Origin: JBLHLB01 sp047618505 | GTDB lineage: Bacteria > Planctomycetota > UBA1135 > GCA-002686595 | Reading direction: 5' to 3' | Length of the DNA stretch: 6,809 nt | Assembly: GCA_047618505.1 (NCBI GenBank) | Contig: JBLHLB010000225.1 | Coordinates: 1 to 6,809 of the forward strand | In this document: piece by piece, positions 1 through 5,501 of the stretch | Layout: every line of letters begins with the position of its first letter | Numbering within the stretch: position 1 is the stretch's first letter | Position numbers and translations under genes: made by a program | Notes under the pieces: model-generated | The model's database searches: none | What the model saw: only the letters and a program-made list of their open reading frames with translations | What the model was told of the DNA's origin: nothing

Positions 1-1442
1 TTGCTGGGTTGCCCGCGGATTTCCTGGCTTCCCATCCGCAGCGGGAAGACGGGACGGTCATGTTGACTACCGATCCGGCGGATCGTGTACCCGTGATGAT
101 GTATGCCCAGCGCGACGACATACGTCGGGAGTACTTCCGGATTTCCATGCAGCGCGCTGCGCCCGTGAACCTTGACGTATTAGAAAGCCTGATCGTCAAG
201 CGCCACGAATTAGCTCAGCTCTTGGGATACAAGCATTGGGCGGACTACGTTACCGAAGACAAGATGACGAAGAGCGGGCAGGTTGCACGTGAGTTCGTCG
301 AGCGCGTGCTTGACCTGGTGCAGAAAGGAGCCCAGTCGGAGCACGACGACCTGCTTGAAGAAAAGCGCAAGGATGAACCCGGGGCAACCGCCGTGGGGGA
401 ATGGCAAAGCAGCCATTTGACTGAACGCGTCAAGCGCGCGCGCTTCGGCTTCGACAGTCAATCCGTACGACCCTACTTCCCCTACACGAAGGTCAAGCAA
501 GGGGTGCTCGACACCTCAGCCGCCCTCTATGGCGTGACCTTCGAGCGCAACACAGACGTGGAACTCTGGCATCCCTCCGTGGAGTGTTACGACGTGGTGG
601 ACCGCGACGGGGCGAGTTCGCGCACGGTAGCGCGCTTCTACCTCGACATGCATCCGCGGGACAACAAGTACAAGCACGCCGCTATGTTCCCCCTAGGGGC
701 CGGCGTCGTGGATGCCGGTGTCGATGGAGAAGAAGCCATGGCTGAGGCCTGCCTCGTGTGCAACTTCCCCGAGCCCTCCGGCGATGATCCTGCACTGCTA
801 TTGCACGATGAAGTGACGACCATCTTCCATGAGGTTGGACACCTCTTGCATCACCTCTTTGCCGGGCGCAACTCCTGGTGGTCCTTCTCCGGCATTGCCA
901 CGGAGCGAGACTTCGTTGAGGTGCCCAGTCAGATGTATGAGGAGTGGGCTTGGGATGCTGATGTATTGGCGACATTCGCCCATCACCATGAGACTGGAGA
1001 AGCGATTCCGAGCGCCTTGGTGGCGGACTTGCGGCGCGCCCAGGAGTACGGACGCGGGCTACGGGTCCTCGGCCAGATGCTCTTTGCGAACCTCTCCTTG
1101 ACGCTCTACGACCGTGACCCGAAGGGTCTAGCGCCTCTAGACGTGATGAATGAACTGCGGCGTAAGATCCTGCCCTTCGAGCTGGAGCCAGAGAATTCCT
1201 TTGTCGCTTCCTTTGGCCACCTGCATGGCTACTCGGCCATGTACTACACCTACATGTGGTCCCTGGTTATCGCGAAGGATTGCTTTAGCGCTTTCGAGGG
1301 CGATCTGATGAATCGCGAGACCGCGGATCTCTATCGGGGCAAGGTCCTGGCCCAGGGCGGAACAAAGGACGCGGGGGATCTCGTCGAAGATTTCCTCGGA
1401 CGCCCCTATGCATTCAAGGCCTTCCAAAACTGGCTCTCCTAG
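1..1442 (+). CDS. M3-family zinc oligopeptidase (thimet oligopeptidase/oligopeptidase A/Dcp type), 5' end outside window
   Basis: This is a zinc metallo-oligopeptidase, expected in the cytoplasm, that trims short peptides. Counting residues from a TTG at position 9, the HEVGH motif gives zinc ligands His274 and His278 and catalytic Glu275. The third ligand is Glu304 in DFVEVPSQ, which matches the DFVE-PSQ block of thimet oligopeptidase and neurolysin. The late block HLHGYSAMYYTYMWS (404-418) matches the family's substrate-binding His/Tyr segment, here with one glycine fewer. Residues 30-86 match the conserved region before the catalytic domain (RDDIRREYF, LLGYKHWADY). Family members usually have about 600-700 residues and only 477 are visible. 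The frame is open to the left edge, so the true start lies upstream and the TTG is probably internal. The stop is TAG at 1440-1442. The next gene converges 25 bp away. I see no damage to active-site residues. The exact subfamily is uncertain. Confidence 0.94.
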   Translation, partial: AGLPADFLASHPQREDGTVMLTTDPADRVPVMMYAQRDDIRREYFRISMQRAAPVNLDVLESLIVKRHELAQLLGYKHWADYVTEDKMTKSGQVAREFVERVLDLVQKGAQSEHDDLLEEKRKDEPGATAVGEWQSSHLTERVKRARFGFDSQSVRPYFPYTKVKQGVLDTSAALYGVTFERNTDVELWHPSVECYDVVDRDGASSRTVARFYLDMHPRDNKYKHAAMFPLGAGVVDAGVDGEEAMAEACLVCNFPEPSGDDPALLLHDEVTTIFHEVGHLLHHLFAGRNSWWSFSGIATERDFVEVPSQMYEEWAWDADVLATFAHHHETGEAIPSALVADLRRAQEYGRGLRVLGQMLFANLSLTLYDRDPKGLAPLDVMNELRRKILPFELEPENSFVASFGHLHGYSAMYYTYMWSLVIAKDCFSAFEGDLMNRETADLYRGKVLAQGGTKDAGDLVEDFLGRPYAFKAFQNWLS

Positions 1443-1467
1443 CCGTCCGCTGTTCTTGAACGGGCTG

Positions 1468-2199
1468 CTAGGGCCAGGTTGCCAGGGCCCAATTCACGGC
1501 TCGTTCTGCGAGTTCATCGAGCACCGAAGGTACTTCATCGGGCTCCTCGTCGGGGCGACGGAAGCCGTGGTCCGCGCCTGCGATAACCTCCAATGTCGTG
1601 TTGCCGCCGTGGCGCGGTAGCTCGCGCCGCAATAACTTCAGGTCACAGAGCGGGTCGCGCGTTCCCTGGAGGAAAAGGGTCGGCTGCACAAGGGTCGCGA
1701 AGTGTTCCGAGTAGATGCGCCGCTTGTGTTTTTCGTGCAGGGGATAGCCGAAGAGAAGTAGCCCGTGACAGCGCTCTCCCTTGGCGGCCAAGATTGTGGA
1801 GAGCCGTGCGCCGAGGGATTTGCCGGCTAGGACAATGCGTGCCGTGGGGGCGAGCCTGTGCAGTTCCCCGAGGGCCAGGCTATGCACAAGTTCAAGCACC
1901 GCCACTGTGTCCATTTGATCGGTGTCCATTTCTTCGGTCTCCATCGCTCCGGAGTCGATGACTTGGCTGTGCCTGCGGTCCGCGCGCGCCCTATAGGCGT
2001 AGTCGAATGACAACACAGCGATCCCACGGGAAACCAAACCACTGACAAGGCTGCGGGTCCAGGGTGAGTCCTTGCCGAAGTTGGAACCGTGGGCCATGAG
2101 TACCGCGACCTCCGCTGCCTCATCAGGCTCCTCGAACCAAGCAGGGATCGAAGCGAGGCCGGGGAGCTCGACCGGAATGTTCAGAGATGTGCGGCCCAT
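1468..2199 (-). CDS. KANL3/TEX30-type alpha/beta hydrolase
   Basis: This is a small serine hydrolase of the KANL3/TEX30-like alpha/beta family, with 243 residues from the ATG at 2199. A TTG at 2232 would add 11 residues that look unlike the family start; neither start has a clear Shine-Dalgarno. Residues here are numbered from that TTG. The oxyanion-hole motif is HGSN (48-51), the nucleophile elbow is GKSLG with Ser139, the acid is Asp193 in GTRDPL, and the catalytic His222 is in GADHGF, so the triad is complete and in order. There is no signal peptide or membrane segment, so it is probably cytoplasmic. The substrate is unknown; bacterial members are generally annotated only as hydrolases or dienelactone-hydrolase-like. 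A Met/Asp/Thr/Glu-rich insert at 97-109 comes from a 15-bp repeat. It follows the repeat-protein gene on the same strand, so co-transcription is likely. Confidence 0.86.
   Translation of the reverse strand: MGRTSLNIPVELPGLASIPAWFEEPDEAAEVAVLMAHGSNFGKDSPWTRSLVSGLVSRGIAVLSFDYAYRARADRRHSQVIDSGAMETEEMDTDQMDTVAVLELVHSLALGELHRLAPTARIVLAGKSLGARLSTILAAKGERCHGLLLFGYPLHEKHKRRIYSEHFATLVQPTLFLQGTRDPLCDLKLLRRELPRHGGNTTLEVIAGADHGFRRPDEEPDEVPSVLDELAERAVNWALATWP
1471..1490 (+). terminator. Weak hairpin downstream of the peptidase gene
   Basis: GGGCC (1471-1475) can pair with GGCCC (1486-1490), with an inner GG/CC pair around a TTG loop. It starts 28 bases after the peptidase stop and lies in the last codons of the convergent hydrolase. 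There is no T-tract, so an intrinsic terminator is only a possibility. Confidence 0.18.
1900..1944 (-). repeat. 15-bp tandem microrepeat inside the hydrolase gene
   Basis: On the minus strand, ATGGAGACCGAAGAA (1944-1930) is followed by ATGGACACCGATCAA (1929-1915), with 12 of 15 bases identical. A third, degraded unit (1914-1900) begins ATGGACAC. It encodes METEE, MDTDQ and MDTVA. The insert lies between the early strand ending SFDYAYR and the helix that precedes the nucleophile elbow, a surface loop in this fold. The frame is kept. Confidence 0.75.
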
Positions 2200-2251
2200 G
2201 GCGCAGCGATCATAGCCACAGGCATTGGGCAAGCTGCCCCGGATTTCCGCC

Positions 2252-4408
2252 TCAACTGGCGACGCGGCGCATGGGAATGGGCTCAGGGTCGCTCAATGCT
2301 AGCGAGTTCTCTACCACCGCGGTCGCGTCCACCTGCACCCGGGCGGTTTCAGCAACGGTTGAAACGCCATCGGTCACAGTAAACTCAAAGACCAGTGACT
2401 CGCCGCGGGAGAGTGCCGGGGCGGCGAAGGTCGGCCGTGAGGATTGAGGGTCATCGAGTTCCACGTGGGGTCCGGAGACCTGGCGCCAGCGCGTGTCCAG
2501 GTTGAGGCCGCTGGGGTCCCTTGCGAAGGCCTCTAATCGCACGAGTTCACGGGCCCGTGCGCGGCGATCCGCAGCCACCAGCGCCAAGGGCGCGTCCTCG
2601 TCTACCTCCAGCATGACCTCCACCGTTTCCAGAACGCGTCGAGAACCGAGGTGCGCGTCGAGCTCGAAGGTGACCTGCGTGTTGGCGTAACCATCCGGCG
2701 CGATGAACCACGCTCCGGGGGAGTTCTCGTCCATCAATTGGACCGGGGGTCCGCTGACTTGACGCCAGGCGCAGCTCTTCAGATCCTGCAGTTGCTCCTC
2801 GGTCCAAAGGCACAGGTGTAGGCGTTCGCCGGCAATGACTTCCCGCGCAGAATTTGCGGACGCCGGAGCCAAGGGGTCCTGTTGGCCAACGTGGACATAG
2901 ATTGTATCGACGGACTCCAACTCGCCGGCAAAGGCGTGCAGGGCGAAAACTAGGGTGGTGCAGAGCTCTGGCACCCCGGTTGTGCCCATGTCTCGCGAAG
3001 GCGCGAGGAAGCGCGGATTCATGGAGGTCGGATTGGAGAGTGCGACACGTGGTCCGCGGACTTGTCGCCAGAGAATACGCACGGGTCGACCCTCGGGGCC
3101 GTGCGCGCGGCCCAGGAGTTCGACCTCTTCGCCGGGTGCTGCGACGCAGGCGCAGCCCGCGTCTACGTGGGGCGCGTCTTGATCGCCTTCGATGCTGATC
3201 TCGATGGTATCGATAGCGTTCTGTTGGCCTGCACTCGAGACGCAGGCAAGGGTGACCTGGGTGCGTGCGACGTCTGGGGCCACGAAGCTAACAAGGGAGT
3301 GCCGCGCTGTGTCTCTGGGGCCGGAGTCAGTCGCGCCGGACTCGGTGTCCGAGTCCTGCTCCGTCAAGATCACAGGGAGACCGTCGAGCTGTACCCAATG
3401 GGAGCACCAGGCTCCCGTGACGCCCGGACTAATCACGGCCTCTAGGCAAACAAGATCACCATCGGCAGCATTCGGGCTGCCTTGGATTTCCACTCGGGCG
3501 GCTTCCCCATCCGGTTCCACTGTGACATCGACGCGGGCGCTGCCGGCACGCTTACCGTCATGCACCGTGGCTTCGAAGGATAGGTCTACATTGCGCCAAT
3601 CGAGGGGTAGGTGCACGGTCGGGTTTTGGCTCCTGGGGTTCTCCAACTCTAGGGGAGGACCGTGGACTTGGGTCCAATTCCAAACGAGCGTCTCGTTCTC
3701 TGGCGCTTCCACGGCGGCGCCCAGGGTGATGACTTCGCCGGCGGCAATCGCCGCCGGCGTAGTTGATTCGACCGCCAGGCTTGTCTCTGCACCACAGACC
3801 AAGATGCTGATGCTTGAGATACTACTGACGCCATCGTCGGGCCCGTTCGTCACGCGCAGTTCGAGTTGTACGTCGGAGGAAACCAAACCCTCGGGCGCAC
3901 GGAAGGCAGGGGTCAAGGACCAGGGGTCGGAGAGAGCAATGGGCGGTCCGGCGACTTGGACCCACTCCCAGCCGATGTCACTCGCGCTGGCTCCCATGGG
4001 GAGTTTCGTGTCACGCCCATTCAAGAGGACGACTTCGCCCTCGGCAACAACTTGGGTCGGGCCGGCCTGGGCCGCCGGGCAGTCCGTGTCTGGGGAAACC
4101 CAAAGGTTGACGATGTGCGTTGGAGCTTCGCCGGTAGTGGGGATGGCCTCGAAGGTCAGGCGCGTGTTTACGAGGGCCGCGGGAACTCGAACACGTGGCT
4201 CCGGGATGCCAAAGTCGTCCGGCGTTGCCTCGGGGCCCGCGACCTGTTCCCACATGACCTCTGTTCCACCCGCTGCGAAGGGTGGCGGCGGGAGCTTCAG
4301 TTCCTCGCCCGCGTGGCAGAGAATGGTCCCTGCCGGAGCAACGGAGGGGCAGGGGTCGGCGCTGCGAGCGGAGCGACTTAATCGAGGTCTTTTCTGGGGG
4401 TCCAACAC
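2252..4408 (-). CDS. Protein of seven PKD/REJ-like immunoglobulin-fold repeats
   Basis: This 718-residue protein is almost entirely tandem beta-sandwich repeats. Each has a core of the form W-x-Q-V-x-G-P-x-V-x-L, then x-P-x-S-x-x-P-x-F-x-A-P, then an alternating hydrophobic strand ending in V-x-V or I-x-I. This resembles the PKD/REJ (K319-like) repeats of extracellular bacterial proteins. Core tryptophans are at 53, 149, 245, 338, 447, 548 and 641, about 93-109 residues apart. Known PKD-type repeats serve as spacers or adhesion and carbohydrate-contact modules; no enzyme or sorting domain is visible here. The start is GTG at 4408 with GAGGA six bases upstream, and an in-frame TGA at 4418-4420 rules out an earlier start. 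The N-terminus has no hydrophobic signal peptide, yet twelve cysteines and this repeat type usually point to export. Repeat 4 carries an acidic insert. The gene lies 52 bp upstream of the hydrolase ATG. Its partner and function are unknown. Confidence 0.87.
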   Translation of the reverse strand: MLDPQKRPRLSRSARSADPCPSVAPAGTILCHAGEELKLPPPPFAAGGTEVMWEQVAGPEATPDDFGIPEPRVRVPAALVNTRLTFEAIPTTGEAPTHIVNLWVSPDTDCPAAQAGPTQVVAEGEVVLLNGRDTKLPMGASASDIGWEWVQVAGPPIALSDPWSLTPAFRAPEGLVSSDVQLELRVTNGPDDGVSSISSISILVCGAETSLAVESTTPAAIAAGEVITLGAAVEAPENETLVWNWTQVHGPPLELENPRSQNPTVHLPLDWRNVDLSFEATVHDGKRAGSARVDVTVEPDGEAARVEIQGSPNAADGDLVCLEAVISPGVTGAWCSHWVQLDGLPVILTEQDSDTESGATDSGPRDTARHSLVSFVAPDVARTQVTLACVSSAGQQNAIDTIEISIEGDQDAPHVDAGCACVAAPGEEVELLGRAHGPEGRPVRILWRQVRGPRVALSNPTSMNPRFLAPSRDMGTTGVPELCTTLVFALHAFAGELESVDTIYVHVGQQDPLAPASANSAREVIAGERLHLCLWTEEQLQDLKSCAWRQVSGPPVQLMDENSPGAWFIAPDGYANTQVTFELDAHLGSRRVLETVEVMLEVDEDAPLALVAADRRARARELVRLEAFARDPSGLNLDTRWRQVSGPHVELDDPQSSRPTFAAPALSRGESLVFEFTVTDGVSTVAETARVQVDATAVVENSLALSDPEPIPMRRVAS
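2321..4357 (-). repeat. Seven divergent ~95-residue protein repeats
   Basis: Approximate repeat limits in protein residues are R1 18-108, R2 109-205, R3 206-300, R4 301-410, R5 411-510, R6 511-604 and R7 605-697. Core examples are WVQVAGPPIALSDP (R2), WTQVHGPPLELENP (R3), WRQVRGPRVALSNP (R5) and WRQVSGPHVELDDP (R7). R1 and R4 are the most divergent; R4 has lost the GP (VQLDGLPVIL). The copies differ widely in sequence, so this is an old domain array and not a recent DNA-level expansion. Confidence 0.85.
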
Positions 4409-4414
4409 GGGGTG

Positions 4415-4419
4415 TCCTC
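4415..4419 (-). promoter_or_regulatory. Shine-Dalgarno of the repeat-protein gene
   Basis: On the minus strand GAGGA lies six bases before the GTG at 4408 and overlaps the in-frame TGA stop at 4418-4420. This supports GTG as the start, rather than the adjacent TTG at 4405 or a later codon. Confidence 0.6.
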
Positions 4420-4464
4420 AGGGATGCCCCCTTCTCGGACACGCTTGGCGGTAACTTGTGACTG

Positions 4465-4513
4465 TTCCCGTGGCAACTGACGGGAATGCTCTGACCATGG
4501 GAAAAGTGTTCCC
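4465..4513. promoter_or_regulatory. Cluster of TTCCC/GGGAA inverted repeats in the divergent region
   Basis: TTCCCGT (4465-4471) and ACGGGAA (4480-4486) form a perfect 7-bp inverted repeat with an 8-base loop. Further on, GGGAA (4499-4503) and TTCCC (4509-4513) form a second one with a 5-base loop. The four half-sites share one core. The cluster sits between the divergent starts of the repeat protein (4408) and the methyltransferase (4696), where an operator for one or both genes would lie. Transcript hairpins are the other reading. I could not identify convincing -35 and -10 boxes here. Confidence 0.35.
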
Positions 4514-4521
4514 GGGTGAGT

Positions 4522-4580
4522 CGCTGGGGGAGCTGAGGGGCTGCACGATTGCCCCAGCGTGGAAGCGATTGCCCGCGGGC
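4522..4580. repeat. Inverted and direct repeats upstream of the methyltransferase
   Basis: CGCTGGGG (4522-4529) and CCCCAGCG (4552-4559) form a perfect 8-bp inverted repeat around a 22-base loop. CGATTGCCC occurs directly repeated at 4546-4554 and 4566-4574, 20 bp apart. A 10-bp palindrome, GCCCGCGGGC, lies at 4571-4580. The rest of the interval 4409-4695 holds no gene that I can support. Confidence 0.35.
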
Positions 4581-4667
4581 GAGCCCGGTGTCGTCGGTTA
4601 GGATCCGCGACAGTTCCTGTACATCTGCTGCTGGTCCACCGGGGCATCCAGAGCACCATCGCACGAA

Positions 4668-4715
4668 TCCCATGAGTATTGATCCAAGGGGTCCCATGAG
4701 TACTGATTCAACGGG
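4668..4715 (+). repeat. 24-bp tandem duplication carrying the methyltransferase start codon
   Basis: Two adjacent 24-bp units (4668-4691 and 4692-4715) share 21 of 24 bases. Each begins TCCCATGAGTA and ends in a G-rich run. They give two in-frame ATG codons, at 4672 and 4696. A third TCCC at 4716 marks the edge of the unit. Confidence 0.8.
4686..4691 (+). promoter_or_regulatory. Ribosome binding site favouring the second ATG
   Basis: AAGGGG lies four bases before the ATG at 4696 and resembles the AAGGAG core. No comparable purine run precedes the ATG at 4672, so the second copy of the duplicated start is the better choice. The site itself lies in the first repeat unit. Confidence 0.45.
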
Positions 4716-5481
4716 TCCCGACGACTGGGCACGCGAAGAGGCGGCTAGTCAGCCCTCTCCGCCCTCGGCCGGTAAACTGAGGCGTCCGCAGAAGCAGCGC
4801 ATCAAGTTGAAGCTGCAAACTTCAACACTGTGGTACTACCCGTCGCAGCAGTACTCCGACGAGGCGATGGGGGATCCTTACTACGAAGGTCGCACTCCTG
4901 CCTACGTTATTTGGAATTGCCTGCAGCGCTACACGCGGGAGGGGGATCAAGTTGTGGATCCCTTCTGCGGTGGAGGCACGACCCTGGATGTGGCCCGTTC
5001 CCTGGAGCGCAAGGCTAGGGGTTTCGATGTTGCGCCGCACCGCGCTGACATCGAGAGCGCCGATGCACGCAAGCTTCCCCTGGCGGACGAGAGCGTGGAC
5101 TTCGTCTTCATGGATCCGCCCTATTCCACCCACGTGAGTTACTCGGAGGCCGAGGGCTGCATCGGCAAGTTGGATGCCTCGGAGCCCGGCTACTTCGAGG
5201 CCATGAACGCCGTCTTTGCCGAAGCGGAGCGCGTCCTCCGTGACAGGCGCTACCTAGCCGTCTATGTCAGCGACAGCTACAAGAAACGCAAGGGCTTTGT
5301 GCCCATTGGCATGCGGCTGTTTGAGCTCCTCGAGAAGCGCTTCCGACCCGTTGACCACGTCGCTGTTGTGCGCGGCAATCGCAAGCTCGAGGACCCCCGC
5401 TTCCACAAGGTTGCCGCCGATGAAAACTTCTTCCTGCGGGGCTTCAACCACCTGCTGCTCTTCAAAAAGGAGAAGGGCTAG
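4696..5481 (+). CDS. DPPY-type SAM-dependent methyltransferase (putative DNA or RNA amino-methyltransferase)
   Basis: This is a 261-residue Rossmann-fold methyltransferase of the N6-adenine/N4-cytosine superfamily. Motif I is DPFCGGGTT (88-96), which binds S-adenosylmethionine. It is followed by FDV (110-112), a DAR-KLPLADESVDFVFMD segment, and catalytic motif IV DPPYS (140-144). DPPY is most typical of N6-adenine enzymes. C-terminal strands include YLAVYVSDSY (186-195), VAVVRGNR and NHLLLFKK (251-258). Motif I precedes motif IV, unlike the beta-type order of classic Pfam N6_N4_Mtase enzymes. Only about 115 residues follow motif IV, leaving little room for a separate target-recognition domain. 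The N-terminus has a basic stretch (27-40) that could contact nucleic acid. ATG 4696 is preferred over ATG 4672 because of its ribosome binding site. No restriction endonuclease is visible nearby, so an orphan DNA methylase or an RNA methylase are both possible. It converges with the acidic-protein gene 20 bp away. Confidence 0.86.
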   Translation: MSTDSTGPDDWAREEAASQPSPPSAGKLRRPQKQRIKLKLQTSTLWYYPSQQYSDEAMGDPYYEGRTPAYVIWNCLQRYTREGDQVVDPFCGGGTTLDVARSLERKARGFDVAPHRADIESADARKLPLADESVDFVFMDPPYSTHVSYSEAEGCIGKLDASEPGYFEAMNAVFAEAERVLRDRRYLAVYVSDSYKKRKGFVPIGMRLFELLEKRFRPVDHVAVVRGNRKLEDPRFHKVAADENFFLRGFNHLLLFKKEKG

Positions 5482-5501
5482 GCAGGTGCTGCTGGGGCGT
5501 G

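Noticed and set aside
9..1442. Peptidase as a naturally short, complete protein starting at TTG 9
   Set aside because: The frame remains open to the left edge, and the visible protein begins inside a conserved region of the family, so truncation by the window is the simpler reading.
3192..4454. Long plus-strand open frame of 420 codons
   Set aside because: It lies antisense to the repeat protein. Its translation is Ser/Thr/Arg-rich with no domain pattern, whereas the minus strand shows seven matching repeats.
4598..4625. TTAGGA and TACATC, 16 bp apart, as a promoter for the methyltransferase
   Set aside because: Both boxes match the sigma-70 consensus poorly, and such pairs are common by chance in a 290-bp interval.
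4011..4697. Minus-strand open frame of 228 codons across the divergent region, considered as a missing signal-peptide exon of the repeat protein
   Set aside because: Its upstream part contains no hydrophobic stretch, and most of it overlaps the repeat gene in a wrong frame, so it does not supply a secretion signal.
4696..5481. Restriction-modification or phage-defence locus around the methyltransferase
   Set aside because: No nuclease, specificity subunit, helicase or toxin-like gene is visible on either side. The neighbours are a repeat protein and an acidic exported protein.
5482..5501. Shared bidirectional terminator between the methyltransferase and acidic-protein genes
   Set aside because: The 20-bp gap has no inverted repeat with a T-tract.
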